Part shown: positions 53,402 to 63,148 of the stretch, piece by piece
Layout of the letters: each line of letters begins with the position of its first letter
Numbering within the stretch: position 1 is the first letter of the stretch
Origin: Shewanella donghaensis
Lineage (GTDB): Bacteria; Pseudomonadota; Gammaproteobacteria; Enterobacterales; Shewanellaceae
Length of the DNA: 64,000 nt
Direction of reading: 5' to 3'
Assembly: GCF_007567505.1 (NCBI RefSeq)
Contig: NZ_CP041783.1
Coordinates: forward strand, 3,658,001 to 3,722,000
Made by a program: the position numbers and the translations under genes
The notes under the pieces: generated by a model
What the model was told of the DNA's origin: nothing
Databases searched by the model: none
The model's input: only the letters and a program-made list of their open reading frames with translations

Positions 53402-55081
53402 ATGAATGTGATTAAATATGTAACCCCTCTGCTATCTTTGTGTTTGCTTGGTTGCCAAACCACCGACAGACCCGATCCTGGCACTGCTAAAAGTGAACTG
53501 GCTCAGTCGCTTGAACAAGCTGAAATGGCCGAAAATATTGTACCGCCGCCAGCGTTGATGCCAGAAGACGTACAGCGTGAATTAAACGGTTCAAGTTTGT
53601 TAGGCGGCTCTGCTGCTAGCTTGCCAAAAGAGCGACGTTTCGATGTATCAGCAAACGATGTCGATGCGAAAGTATTTTTCCCTAGTCTTGTTCAAGGTAC
53701 GCCGTTAAGTGTGGCTGTTCACCCAGATGTGACGGGTAGTATTTCAGTCTCGTTAAATGGGGTGACATTATCTGAAGTTATCAAGGTAATTGAAGACATT
53801 TACGGCTATGAAGTTAGCCAAGAAGGGCGTATTTTACGTATTTTCCCTGCAGGTATGCGAACTGAAACCTATCCGCTAAATTATATTTATATGGAACGTG
53901 AAGGTTTGTCATTAACGTCTGTTAGTTCCGGCAGAATTTCTGATGGTAATGACAATTCAAGTTCAGGGTCTAGCAATAGTAATTCCAATAGTAGCAACAG
54001 TAATTCAAACAACAGCAATAGCGGCAATAGTAGTAACAGTGATAGTAGTGACAATACTAATGGCACCTTTATTCGCTCAACCACCAAAACAAATTTTTGG
54101 GGTGAATTAGAAAAAACCTTAGAGTCGATAATTGGCGATACTGGCGGTGGCCGACAAGTTGTTATTACTCCACAAGCTGGCTTAGTGACAGTAAGAGCTT
54201 ATCCAAATGAACTTCGTCAAGTGAGTAAATTCTTAGATATTGCCGAAACCCATCTACAACGCCAGGTAATACTAGAAGCCAAAATTTTAGAAGTCACCTT
54301 GTCGGATGGTTATCAACAAGGGATTCAATGGGACAATGTCCTTGGTCATGCTGGTAGTACGGATATTGGCTTTGGTACTTCTCCTGGTAGTGGCTTAAGT
54401 GATCAAATAACTAATGTTATTGGTGGCGTGACCTCAATTAGTTTAACGGGTACGGATTTCAGTACCATGATCAGCCTATTGGATACGCAAGGGGATGTTG
54501 ATGTACTTTCAAGCCCAAGAGTCACAGCATCGAATAACCAAAAAGCAGTAATTAAAGTGGGTAATGATGAATACTTCGTTACTGATGTATCTTCTACTAC
54601 TGTCGCAGGAACAACCCCTGTAACCACCCCTCAAGTTGAGTTAACGCCTTTCTTCTCTGGTATCGCATTAGATGTTACGCCTCAAATTGATGGTGAAGGT
54701 AATGTCCTTTTACATGTTCATCCTTCAGTTATTGAAGTCTCTGAGCAAATTAAAGAAATTAAGGTAAGTGGATCGTCACTAGAGCTACCATTAGCCCAAA
54801 GTGAAATTCGTGAGTCAGACACCGTGATTAAAGCGGCTTCAGGTGATGTAGTCGTGATCGGCGGACTGATGAAGAGTGAGAATATTGAAGTCGTGTCAAA
54901 AGTACCGCTACTCGGTGATATTCCATTCCTTGGTGAAGCATTTACCAATCGCAGTAGATCAACCAAGAAAACTGAGCTCATTATCATGCTTAAACCTACA
55001 GTGGTGGGGGCAGATACTTGGACGAATGAGCTAAAACGTTCAAAAGATCTATTAGACCGTTGGTATCCAGAGGAAGAGTAA
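53402..55081 (+). CDS. mshL: MSHA secretin MshL
   Basis: A 559-residue outer-membrane secretin lipoprotein; the lipobox LLGC gives C18 as lipidated residue. The N-terminal STN/N0-type domain (about 75-160, FDVSANDVDAKVFFPSLVQGTPLSVAVHPDVTG) is followed by a strikingly Ser/Asn-rich linker (about residues 180-220), N1-type domains and the secretin core (SSPRVTASNNQKAVIKVGNDEYFV to GDIPFLGEAFTNRSRSTKKTELIIMLKPTVV). It forms the pore for the MSHA pilus. Confidence 0.93.
   Translation: MNVIKYVTPLLSLCLLGCQTTDRPDPGTAKSELAQSLEQAEMAENIVPPPALMPEDVQRELNGSSLLGGSAASLPKERRFDVSANDVDAKVFFPSLVQGTPLSVAVHPDVTGSISVSLNGVTLSEVIKVIEDIYGYEVSQEGRILRIFPAGMRTETYPLNYIYMEREGLSLTSVSSGRISDGNDNSSSGSSNSNSNSSNSNSNNSNSGNSSNSDSSDNTNGTFIRSTTKTNFWGELEKTLESIIGDTGGGRQVVITPQAGLVTVRAYPNELRQVSKFLDIAETHLQRQVILEAKILEVTLSDGYQQGIQWDNVLGHAGSTDIGFGTSPGSGLSDQITNVIGGVTSISLTGTDFSTMISLLDTQGDVDVLSSPRVTASNNQKAVIKVGNDEYFVTDVSSTTVAGTTPVTTPQVELTPFFSGIALDVTPQIDGEGNVLLHVHPSVIEVSEQIKEIKVSGSSLELPLAQSEIRESDTVIKAASGDVVVIGGLMKSENIEVVSKVPLLGDIPFLGEAFTNRSRSTKKTELIIMLKPTVVGADTWTNELKRSKDLLDRWYPEEE
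53935..54066 (+). repeat. Low-complexity Ser/Asn codon tract inside mshL
   Basis: About 40 codons, mostly AGC/AGT and AAC/AAT, encode a run of Ser and Asn with interspersed Gly and Asp in the linker between two periplasmic secretin domains. The repeating AGTAAY-type pattern makes it prone to length change. Confidence 0.85.
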
Positions 55082-55104
55082 CGGGTTAATTACGGGCTAA
55101 CACT

Positions 55105-56037
55105 ATGTATCAGCAGCACTTTGGCCTGGGTCAATTACCATTTACATTGACGCCAAATACTCAGTTTTTCTTTGGCTTAACGCCTCATGTGGAAGCGCTG
55201 CAAGTGCTGCAAATTGCCATCGCCAATGGTGAAGGTTTCATTAAGGTTACAGGTGAGGTTGGTACAGGGAAAACATTGATTTGTCGTAAATTGATGAATG
55301 ATTTACCCAGTGATTACCATTGTGCTTATGTACCAAACCCCTATTTAAGCCCCGATGAACTTCGATGGGCATTAGCTGCAGAGCTTGGTTTAGAAATACA
55401 AAATGACTTGAACCAACAACAGTTAACAGGGCTTATCCAAACTCGCTTACTCGAGCTTAATGGCCAAGGTTTTAAAGTGATTTTAGTATTAGATGAAGCG
55501 CAAGCCTTGCCTAATCAAAGTTTGGAAACACTAAGGTTATTCACCAATTTAGAAACTGAAAGCGCGAAGTTAATACAGGTGGTGTTATTTGGTCAGCCAG
55601 AACTTGATAACCGTTTACAAGCACCATCATTAAGGCAGTTGAAGCAGCGTATTACTTTTAGCTATAACCTTAGACCGCTGATTTGGGACGAGATAAAAGC
55701 CTATATTGAATATCGCTTGGGTGTTGCAGGCTATCAAGGCAACCAGTTATTCAGCGATAAAGATATTAAGCTAATAGCACAAGCGGCTCGAGGCATACCG
55801 AGATTAGTAAATATTATTGCCAATAAAGCGCTATTGCTGTGTTTTGCTGAAGGTAAGCAACAAGTGTTAAGCAAGCATTGCAAAGCAGCAATTATTGATA
55901 CTGAAGACGCGGATGTAGTGTTACCCAGTAACCGCATGAATGCTTGGGTGTTTGGAATTTTAATTATAAGCGCTTCACTGGTGATGCTATTGATTGCCGA
56001 TGTTGACTGGTTATCTATTTTAAGAGAGTCAATATGA
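55105..56037 (+). CDS. mshM: MSHA biogenesis ATPase MshM (ExeA-like)
   Basis: A 310-residue AAA ATPase with Walker A GEVGTGKTLICR (about residues 50-61) and Walker B VILVLDEAQALP. The RQLKQRITFSYNLRPL arginine-finger region follows, and a C-terminal membrane segment (AWVFGILIISASLVMLLIADV, about residues 281-301). The start MYQQHFGLGQLPFTLTPNTQFFF is the ExeA/GspA-type signature. Such ATPases help place the secretin in the cell wall. It overlaps mshN by 4 bases. Confidence 0.92.
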   Translation: MYQQHFGLGQLPFTLTPNTQFFFGLTPHVEALQVLQIAIANGEGFIKVTGEVGTGKTLICRKLMNDLPSDYHCAYVPNPYLSPDELRWALAAELGLEIQNDLNQQQLTGLIQTRLLELNGQGFKVILVLDEAQALPNQSLETLRLFTNLETESAKLIQVVLFGQPELDNRLQAPSLRQLKQRITFSYNLRPLIWDEIKAYIEYRLGVAGYQGNQLFSDKDIKLIAQAARGIPRLVNIIANKALLLCFAEGKQQVLSKHCKAAIIDTEDADVVLPSNRMNAWVFGILIISASLVMLLIADVDWLSILRESI

Positions 56038-57371
56038 GCGTCATTAATAAAGTATTGAAAGATTTAGATAAACGACAGCAGTCAGTTGGCAACGTAGAAA
56101 CACAACGACAGGGGTTTATCAGCCCAGAAGTCCAGTTTCAGAGTGCTGTGCAGCCGAGTTCAACGAGTCAATCGTCTAATAAAGGTGTGATTGTTGCCAT
56201 TGTCATGTTGTTGGCAATGTCGATATTGGGTTACATGCTTTATCGACAGGCTCAGCAATTACATGACATGCAGCCGCTAGCTGAAAATCAGATTGATGCA
56301 GATATACCAGCTAGAGAAAATGTTGAGCTAGGAAGAATAACAGAAGGCGTAACTACTGAGAGCATTGAAGTTAATAATGCTGCAAGCGCAGAGGCTTCAA
56401 TTGAAACTGTTGATAATGCCGATCTAGTGGCAGCTTTTGATAAAGCTGCAAACGAAAAACAAATAGATAATTTTGATGGAACAGATGTGCAGAGTGAAGT
56501 TGTCGTTGCTAAAAGCACCAAACCTGACAATTCAGTTTTGTCCGAACCAGAAACAAAAATAGTTGCCGTAACCGGTGAAGATGTTGAAGTAAATAGAGAT
56601 AAAAAGTCAGATAAAGAGTCTTCAGTGCAAGTTCGCTATGAGCAAACAACACGTTCATCAAGCTTTGATACAGACGTAAAAACAACATCAGCTAAAAAAT
56701 ATACTGATGTGAAAGTGTCAAACAAACAGCCTGCAACAGTGACTAATGCCAATGAAAAAGGTCATATGGCTGTGAAAGAAGTTATGTTAACCAATGAGCA
56801 ATTAGCACAAAAGAAATTTAATGCAGCAGAAACGGCAGAACAAAAGCAAAAAATAGATCAAGCTATCAAAAATTATTATGAAGCACTGGTATTACAGCCT
56901 TCAATGCATCAGGCGCGTAAGCAATTAGCGGCATTGTATTACTCAGTTAATAACCTGGGTAGAGCACAGCAAATTTTAGCGCAAGGGGTGAATCTTTTCC
57001 CTGAAGAAGTTGAACTTGTGGTTTTAAAAGCAAAGGTAGAAAACGCGGCCTTTAATGCTGACAAAGCACTTAATACGCTTAATGCCATTGATGATAATAG
57101 TGAATGGGCTAGAGATAAGTGGATATTGCAAAGCGATATTGCTCAGAAGAATGGCCAATTTGAGATAGCTGAATCAGCCTATCGGTCATTGTTAACCCTT
57201 GAACCTTCGCAAGCTCGCTGGTGGATGGGATTAGCTTATGCATTAGATTCACAGCAACAATATTCGCAAGCGGCAGATGCCTACCGAAAAGCAATGTCTT
57301 ATAGAGGTTTATCAACGGGCGCTATGACATATATAGAACAACGATTAATACAACTAGGAGGTAGCCAATGA
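56034..57371 (+). CDS. mshN: MSHA biogenesis protein MshN (TPR protein)
   Basis: A 445-residue bitopic protein. It starts MSVINKVLKDLDKRQ, has a membrane segment (GVIVAIVMLLAMSILGYMLY, about 50-69), a long charged, Glu/Val/Asp-rich low-complexity region (about 80-255) and C-terminal tetratricopeptide repeats (about 260-440: AIKNYYEALVLQPSMHQARKQLAALY, AESAYRSLLTLEPSQARWWMGLAYAL). It probably works as a scaffold in the periplasm. It is coupled by 4-base overlaps to mshM before and mshE after. Confidence 0.9.
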   Translation: MSVINKVLKDLDKRQQSVGNVETQRQGFISPEVQFQSAVQPSSTSQSSNKGVIVAIVMLLAMSILGYMLYRQAQQLHDMQPLAENQIDADIPARENVELGRITEGVTTESIEVNNAASAEASIETVDNADLVAAFDKAANEKQIDNFDGTDVQSEVVVAKSTKPDNSVLSEPETKIVAVTGEDVEVNRDKKSDKESSVQVRYEQTTRSSSFDTDVKTTSAKKYTDVKVSNKQPATVTNANEKGHMAVKEVMLTNEQLAQKKFNAAETAEQKQKIDQAIKNYYEALVLQPSMHQARKQLAALYYSVNNLGRAQQILAQGVNLFPEEVELVVLKAKVENAAFNADKALNTLNAIDDNSEWARDKWILQSDIAQKNGQFEIAESAYRSLLTLEPSQARWWMGLAYALDSQQQYSQAADAYRKAMSYRGLSTGAMTYIEQRLIQLGGSQ

Positions 57372-59122
57372 AACCTAAATTAAAAATGCGTTTGGGCGAT
57401 CTTTTAGTTCAAGAGCATATTATCTCTAATGACCAGCTAATGCAGGCGTTAGCAGAGCAACGTAATTCAGGTAAAAAATTGGGTCGTACGCTTATTGATC
57501 TCAATAGTATTACTGAAGATCAATTGTTGCAGTTCTTGTCGCAGCAGCTCAATTTACCTTATCTAGATATCAGTAGATTATCGATACCTCCAGAGGTCGT
57601 TAATCTGATCCCTGAAGTGCAAGCAAGGCGTTATCGCGCGTTAGTCGTTGAGGCGACTTCGGATACCGTAACGTTAGCAATGAGTGATCCTGCTGACTTA
57701 CAAGCCATTGATAATTTAGAAGTGTTCATTGCACCGAAAAGAATCACTATTGCAGTAACGCCAGAGCAACAGTTACTGGATGCCTTCGATAACCTTTATC
57801 GACGCACTGATGAAATCGCTAAAATTGCCGGAGAGTTAGAAGAAGAATACGCTGCAGATGATATGTTCGATTTGGCGAGCATCACTGATGGCGATAGCGA
57901 CAATGAAACAACCGTTGTTAAGCTTCTACAATCAATTTTTGAAGATGCGGTACAAATGCGTGCATCAGATATTCATATCGAACCAGGCGAAAAAGTGCTA
58001 CGTATTCGTCAACGTATCGATGGGCAGTTACATGAAAATACCCTAGATGAAGTCAATATTGCCTCAGCGCTAGTACTGCGTTTGAAACTGATGGCTGGCC
58101 TAGATATTTCAGAAAAGCGTATGCCGCAAGATGGCCGTTTTCATATCGAAGTCAAAGGCCATAAAATTGATATTCGTATGTCGACGATGCCAATTTACCA
58201 TGGCGAATCAGTGGTTATGCGTCTGCTTGACCAATCTGCAGGTTTGCTAACGCTTAACGAAACCGGCATGCCAAACCATATCTTGGAGCGCATACGTAAA
58301 CAAATTAAGCGTCCACACGGGATGTTATTGGTGACAGGGCCAACAGGTAGCGGTAAAACAACCACCTTGTACGGTATTTTAAGTGAGTTAAACAAAGCGG
58401 ATACAAAAATTATTACCGTAGAAGATCCGGTGGAATACCAATTGCCGCGGATTAACCAAGTACAAGTTAACCATAAAATTGGCTTAGACTTTTCTAACGT
58501 GTTAAGAACCACACTTCGTCAAGATCCCGATATTATTATGGTTGGTGAGATGCGTGACCAAGAAACCGTCGAAATTGGTTTACGAGGCGCATTAACGGGT
58601 CACTTTGTATTATCTACCTTGCATACCAATGATGCGATTACGAGTGCCTTACGACTGTTAGATATGGGCGCAGCGAGTTATCTTGTGGCCAGTGCATTAC
58701 GAGTCATTATTGCGCAGCGTCTAGTAAGACGTGTTTGTTCGAATTGTGTCACTCATTACCAACCAACAGTCGGCGAACTTGCCTGGATGAAAGCTTCATC
58801 CAAGGTCGATTTTAGCCAAGCAACATTTAAAGTGGGTGTCGGCTGTCAAAGTTGTAATGGCTCTGGTTATCGTGGTCGTATTGGTATTTTTGAATTACTA
58901 GAACTTGATGAAGCCATGGTCGATGCGATGCGAACTGGTAATCCGCAAGATTTTGCCCGTGCAGCAAAACTAAGCCCAAGTTTTATCCCCTTAGCTGATT
59001 CTGCTTTTGAGTATTTATTTAATGGCATGACGACCATTGAAGAAGTAGCAAAATTAGTAGAAGACGTGAATGAAATTTTAATGCCAGATTCGACACCAAC
59101 TAACACTGGGGTAGGGAGTTAA
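57368..59122 (+). CDS. mshE: MSHA pilus extension ATPase MshE
   Basis: A 584-residue GspE/PilB-family ATPase. The N-terminal MshEN domain (about residues 1-150: RLGDLLVQEHIISNDQLMQALAEQRNSGKKLGRTLIDL) carries the paired RLGDLLV/KLGRTLID motifs that bind cyclic di-GMP in Vibrio MshE. The catalytic domain has Walker [14 protein letters not shown], the Walker B region PDIIMVGEMRD and the His box LSTLHTND. A tetra-cysteine zinc site (CSNC, CQSC) follows. Pilus extension is therefore probably controlled by cyclic di-GMP, which links it to the GGDEF/EAL protein elsewhere in the window. Confidence 0.95.
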   Translation: MKPKLKMRLGDLLVQEHIISNDQLMQALAEQRNSGKKLGRTLIDLNSITEDQLLQFLSQQLNLPYLDISRLSIPPEVVNLIPEVQARRYRALVVEATSDTVTLAMSDPADLQAIDNLEVFIAPKRITIAVTPEQQLLDAFDNLYRRTDEIAKIAGELEEEYAADDMFDLASITDGDSDNETTVVKLLQSIFEDAVQMRASDIHIEPGEKVLRIRQRIDGQLHENTLDEVNIASALVLRLKLMAGLDISEKRMPQDGRFHIEVKGHKIDIRMSTMPIYHGESVVMRLLDQSAGLLTLNETGMPNHILERIRKQIKRPHGMLLVTGPTGSGKTTTLYGILSELNKADTKIITVEDPVEYQLPRINQVQVNHKIGLDFSNVLRTTLRQDPDIIMVGEMRDQETVEIGLRGALTGHFVLSTLHTNDAITSALRLLDMGAASYLVASALRVIIAQRLVRRVCSNCVTHYQPTVGELAWMKASSKVDFSQATFKVGVGCQSCNGSGYRGRIGIFELLELDEAMVDAMRTGNPQDFARAAKLSPSFIPLADSAFEYLFNGMTTIEEVAKLVEDVNEILMPDSTPTNTGVGS

Positions 59123-59124
59123 TT

Positions 59125-60339
59125 ATGCCTACTTACCAGTATCGAGGCCGGAATTCTCAAGGTGCAGCAGTAAACGCACACATTGAGTCAGCAAACGAGA
59201 GCAGCGCAGCTGATGCGCTCATGTCTCGTGGGATCATTCCGCTCGAACTGCGTGAAGTTAAGCAAACACAATCATTTAGTATTGGCAGTATTTTTGTTCA
59301 AAAAGTGTCATTAGAAGAGTTACAGATTTTTACCCGACAAATGTATTCGCTGACCCGATCGGGCATTCCGATTTTACGTGCAATTGCCGGACTTGCTGAA
59401 ACCACTCATTCCCAAAGAATGAAAGATGCACTAAATGATATTTCGCAGCAATTAACTTCGGGTAGACCCTTGTCAGCTGCGATGAATCAACACCAAGACA
59501 TATTCGATTCATTGTTTATCTCAATGGTTCATGTGGGCGAAAATACCGGTAGATTAGAAGACGCATTTACACAGTTATCAAGTTATATCGAGCGCGAACA
59601 AGAAACTCGTCGTCGAATAAAATCAGCCATGCGATATCCCATTTTCGTGTTGATTGCGATTTCGATTGCGATGGTGATATTGAACATTATGGTTATCCCT
59701 AAATTCGCCGATATGTTTTCACGCTTTGGTGCTGAGTTGCCCTGGGCAACAAGAGTCCTAATGACCACCTCAAGTTTATTCGTAAACTATTGGCATATTA
59801 TGATTGTTGCTTTGGTGGCGACGATAATTGGCATTCGGTATTGGCATCACACCGCAAAAGGTGAGCGGCAATGGGATAAATGGAAGCTACATATTCCTGC
59901 TGTAGGATCAATTATTGAAAGGTCTACCTTATCTCGATATTGCCGAAGTTTTTCGATGATGCTAAGTGCAGGTGTCCCCATGACTCAGGCATTAAGTTTG
60001 GTTGCGGATGCAGTAGATAATAGCTATATGCACGATCGTATAGTGGCCATGCGCCGAGGCATTGAATCTGGCGAATCTATGCTTAGGGTCTCTAATCAAA
60101 GTGGTTTATTCACGCCTTTGGTATTGCAAATGGTTGCTGTTGGTGAAGAAACGGGTCAGATAGACAGTTTACTTAATGATGCCGCCGACTTTTATGAAGG
60201 TGAGGTCGATTACGATTTAAAAAATCTCACTGCCAAATTAGAACCTATTTTGATCGGCTTTGTGGCCGGTATTGTATTGATATTAGCCTTGGGTATTTAC
60301 CTTCCTATGTGGGATATGCTTAATGTTGTTAAAGGATAA
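59125..60339 (+). CDS. mshG: MSHA inner-membrane platform protein MshG
   Basis: A 404-residue PilC/GspF-family protein with two T2SSF repeats (LEELQIFTRQMYSLTRSGIPILRAI and RYCRSFSMMLSAGVPMTQAL). Membrane segments lie at about residues 168-193, 210-235 and 375-397. It is the membrane partner of MshE and lies 2 bases after it. Confidence 0.95.
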   Translation: MPTYQYRGRNSQGAAVNAHIESANESSAADALMSRGIIPLELREVKQTQSFSIGSIFVQKVSLEELQIFTRQMYSLTRSGIPILRAIAGLAETTHSQRMKDALNDISQQLTSGRPLSAAMNQHQDIFDSLFISMVHVGENTGRLEDAFTQLSSYIEREQETRRRIKSAMRYPIFVLIAISIAMVILNIMVIPKFADMFSRFGAELPWATRVLMTTSSLFVNYWHIMIVALVATIIGIRYWHHTAKGERQWDKWKLHIPAVGSIIERSTLSRYCRSFSMMLSAGVPMTQALSLVADAVDNSYMHDRIVAMRRGIESGESMLRVSNQSGLFTPLVLQMVAVGEETGQIDSLLNDAADFYEGEVDYDLKNLTAKLEPILIGFVAGIVLILALGIYLPMWDMLNVVKG

Positions 60340-60376
60340 TCATGCAAATCGATAACAACAGTGAGTCATTTGCATA

Positions 60377-60880
60377 ATGCAAAAACAGCAGCAATCAGAA
60401 AGCGATCTACTTAAAACCTACACACGTTTAATCACTTTGACGTTAGTGTTAGTGGTTATTGGTGTGATTGGTACCAAGCACTTTTCAAGTGTTGATAATG
60501 TCGGTGTAAAAAGCTTAGAGCTAGAGCATAGTCGGATGTTATATGTACTAGCGATGGTTAAAAGTCAGTGGCTCAGTCAAGGCAAACCTAAGACTTTGAA
60601 GCTGAGGTGGGAAAAAATCAGTTCGCTTACAGTGGATGAGCAGCCTAGAGATAACGTGATTAATATGTCTTCTAATGGATGGCCGATACTTAGCAGTTTA
60701 TCATCACAAGGATGCAGTGATTGGTGGGGGAAACTTATGGCAAGTAAATTGCTTAATTTAAAAGTAGTGGTAAATTATCAACCAGAGTCAGAAATTTGCC
60801 ATTTTGCAACACCGCAAAGTGGCAGCATAAGCTATCAAGTTTCTTCGGGGCGTGTGATATTTGTCGGAGGTTCTGATTAA
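60377..60880 (+). CDS. mshF: MSHA biogenesis protein MshF
   Basis: A 167-residue protein with one N-terminal membrane segment (ITLTLVLVVIGVIGTKHF, about residues 18-35) and a small periplasmic domain containing two cysteines (SSQGCSDWW, ESEICHFA) that could pair. It lacks a prepilin motif. Position between mshG and mshB, length and shape match MshF of Vibrio and Shewanella; sequence conservation in this family is low. Confidence 0.82.
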   Translation: MQKQQQSESDLLKTYTRLITLTLVLVVIGVIGTKHFSSVDNVGVKSLELEHSRMLYVLAMVKSQWLSQGKPKTLKLRWEKISSLTVDEQPRDNVINMSSNGWPILSSLSSQGCSDWWGKLMASKLLNLKVVVNYQPESEICHFATPQSGSISYQVSSGRVIFVGGSD

Positions 60881-61015
60881 AAATAAGTAATACAAATGCT
60901 TAAATATAAGTTTAATGCTAGAATTTATTTACATGTAAGCTTTAGCTGAGCAACAATGGTCACTGAGACTACAATTTTATGATACGTATGTCAGTCGCAA
61001 CAAAGGTAATTTAAT

Positions 61016-61621
61016 ATGAAGTTAAAACAGCAAGGTTTCTCGTTAATCGAATTGGTTATCGTAATCGTCATTTTAGGGTTATTAGCTGCTACAGCTATCC
61101 CTCGTTTTTTAAATGTGACTGAAGATGCACAAAATGCCAGTGTTGAAGGTGTTGCGGGTGGTTTAGCGACCGCAGTTGGCTTTGTTCGCGCACAGTGGGA
61201 AGTTGACGGACGTCGTAATACCTCTGTTATTCTTGATGGCACTAGCGTGTCACTGGATACTCGCTTTGGTTTTCCAACGGGTGTTACCAATACCAGTGTA
61301 ACAGCAATGAGCAATGCATCATGCCAAGAAGTGTTTGATAATGTACTACAAAGTGCTCCGCGAAATGTGCTGTTTAACCAAGATGCACGCGATGAACGTT
61401 ATACCGTAAGAGTTCAAGGTGGCGCAGGTGGTGATGCTATTGGTATTGATGGCTCAACAGTGACAAATATCGACTTGTGTGTTTACCACCAAGTTGCATC
61501 ACTGGTACTAAACCAGAATTCAGGTGTACCAACCCCGACTCCAGACTTAGATACCGTAGGCGCTAAAGGGGTTGTTTATAACCCTGGTACCGGCCAAGTA
61601 TTAAGCTTTAGCAACGATTAA
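61016..61621 (+). CDS. mshB: MSHA minor pilin MshB
   Basis: A 201-residue type IV prepilin with a 7-residue leader (MKLKQQG) before FSLIELVIVIVILGLLAATAIPRFLNV and Glu at +5. The globular part (ASVEGVAGGLATAVGFVRAQWEVDGR) and length match MshB. Two cysteines are present (NASCQEVF, IDLCVYH). It begins the pilin section, 135 bases after mshF and 151 bases before the first mshA copy. Confidence 0.9.
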   Translation: MKLKQQGFSLIELVIVIVILGLLAATAIPRFLNVTEDAQNASVEGVAGGLATAVGFVRAQWEVDGRRNTSVILDGTSVSLDTRFGFPTGVTNTSVTAMSNASCQEVFDNVLQSAPRNVLFNQDARDERYTVRVQGGAGGDAIGIDGSTVTNIDLCVYHQVASLVLNQNSGVPTPTPDLDTVGAKGVVYNPGTGQVLSFSND

Positions 61622-61772
61622 TCTTAGTACTAACGTTTAGAAAGCTGTAATCAGATTAATACGAATTTACATCGTGATAATCTAAAACAAAATATCAAAC
61701 CACAAGATATGGATTGTTAAGTGGGATATAAATTAAAATTTCACTTTATTATTTTAAGTAGGGGCATACATT

Positions 61773-62270
61773 ATGCAGAAACAACAAGGTTTTACGTTAA
61801 TTGAGTTAGTTGTCGTTATTATCATTTTAGGTATTTTAGCGGTAACAGCAGCGCCTAAGTTTATTAACCTTCAAGGTGATGCATACAAGTCAACTTTAGA
61901 TGGTTTAAAAGCATCATTACAAGGTGCCAACACTTTAGTTTACTCAAAAGCTGCTATTGCAGGCGAAGAGAAGAATGATGACGCGACTATTCAAATAGGT
62001 TCGGCTGTATCAGATACAGTTAATACTCAATTTGGTTATTTACAAAGTGATGAAGACTCATTGGTAGATGCGCTTGAAATTGATACAGCTAATGATTGGA
62101 CAGTTGTTGAAGGGGCTGACCCTCAGGCTGATGCAGCTATTTTATACCAGACTAGTTCACCTTATGATGATGGTACATCGAATGATGCTAAAGATTGTCA
62201 TTTGGAATATATACCAGCTTTGCTAGAAGGTGATTTACCTACTTACACGGTAAAATCTGACGATTGCTAA
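61773..62270 (+). CDS. mshA: MshA-type major pilin, copy 1
   Basis: A 165-residue prepilin with a 6-residue leader (MQKQQG) before [31 protein letters not shown]. The N-terminal 65 residues are nearly the same as in the two copies that follow, while the rest diverges. The C-terminal disulphide-loop cysteines are in DAKDCHLEY and the final SDDC. It differs from copies 2 and 3 in YKSTLDGLKASLQGAN. The ribosome-binding site is GTAGGGG. It has its own terminator. Confidence 0.9.
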   Translation: MQKQQGFTLIELVVVIIILGILAVTAAPKFINLQGDAYKSTLDGLKASLQGANTLVYSKAAIAGEEKNDDATIQIGSAVSDTVNTQFGYLQSDEDSLVDALEIDTANDWTVVEGADPQADAAILYQTSSPYDDGTSNDAKDCHLEYIPALLEGDLPTYTVKSDDC

Positions 62271-62285
62271 TAATTGTTAACATTA

Positions 62286-62314
62286 TAAAAAAGCCTGCTT
62301 ATGCAGGCTTTTTT
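62286..62314 (+). terminator. Terminator after mshA copy 1
   Basis: AAAAAAGCCTGC-TTAT-GCAGGCTTTTTT, 15 bases after the stop. The same GCCTGCTT(A)/GCAGGC stem recurs after the two following pilin genes. Confidence 0.85.
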
Positions 62315-62451
62315 ATGCTTAATACAACATTATTATAAATGTATACTTCTGATGGAAAAGTTATAATTTTTAAAATGACACAATGGCTGCGATAATTAAA
62401 TATACTCATTATTAATAAACAGAATCGATTCAATTTTTAGAAGGTTTTTAT

Positions 62452-62964
62452 ATGCAAAAGCAAAATGGTTTTACATTAATTGAGTTAGTGGTCGTCATTA
62501 TCATTTTAGGTATTCTTGCAGTAGTTGCAGCGCCGAAGTTTATTAACTTGCAAGGTGATGCAAGAGTTTCAGCATTGGCAGGAATGAAAGCAGCAATTCA
62601 AAGTGGTAACTCTTTAGTATTTTCAAAAGCGGCTTTGGCAGGAGAAGAGAAAAAAGCTTTTGATGACACGATGCCTCCCGCTGTCGATTTAGGTAGTGCA
62701 ATCGCGGTTACTCAATATGGTTACCTACAAGCGAAACAAGAGGAATTAGAAAAGGCCTTAGATGTTTCCTTTGACGATATTGTAAACGTCGATACAGGTA
62801 CTAATGATTGGATTATTGAGCGCAATGAGGCTTCTTCTACTGCAGCAACTAATGTTGTAATTTACCAACGTGGGGCGCCTGATACTTGCACATTGACTTA
62901 TACCGAAGCAACCTCTTCAACGCTCCCAATTTACGTCGCAATTGCAGACCCCTCTCTTTGCTAA
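62452..62964 (+). CDS. mshA: MshA-type major pilin, copy 2
   Basis: A 170-residue prepilin with leader MQKQNG before [38 protein letters not shown]. It is closest to copy 3 in the N-terminal half and in the sequence just upstream (both have AAGGTTTTT before the ATG). The C-terminal cysteines lie in DTCTLTY and the last residues SLC. The surface-exposed middle (residues 75-140) is distinct from both neighbours. Its terminator stem is intact but the T run is short. Confidence 0.9.
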   Translation: MQKQNGFTLIELVVVIIILGILAVVAAPKFINLQGDARVSALAGMKAAIQSGNSLVFSKAALAGEEKKAFDDTMPPAVDLGSAIAVTQYGYLQAKQEELEKALDVSFDDIVNVDTGTNDWIIERNEASSTAATNVVIYQRGAPDTCTLTYTEATSSTLPIYVAIADPSLC

Positions 62965-62983
62965 TTAACCTAGTTATATTGTT

Positions 62984-63008
62984 AAAAGCCTGCTTATGCA
63001 GGCTTTTA
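62984..63008 (+). terminator. Weakened terminator after mshA copy 2
   Basis: TTAAAAGCCTGC-TTAT-GCAGGCTTTTAG: same stem as after copies 1 and 3, but the T tract is four bases and interrupted, so readthrough into copy 3 is more likely. Confidence 0.65.
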
Positions 63009-63148
63009 GTTTCTGAAGCCCAAATTATTTTTTACTTTGTAATCTGGATAACACTGCTGTCACGTTTGAAGTGGTAAAATTGTTGCTGTAATTGAATAAG
63101 CTCGTTATTGATGGGCTGAAGTTGTTCTATTTTTAAGGTTTTTTATAT

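Noticed and set aside
53887..54087. Leu-rich minus-strand frame across the mshL linker
   Set aside because: It is the complement of the Ser/Asn codon repeat; a shadow of mshL.
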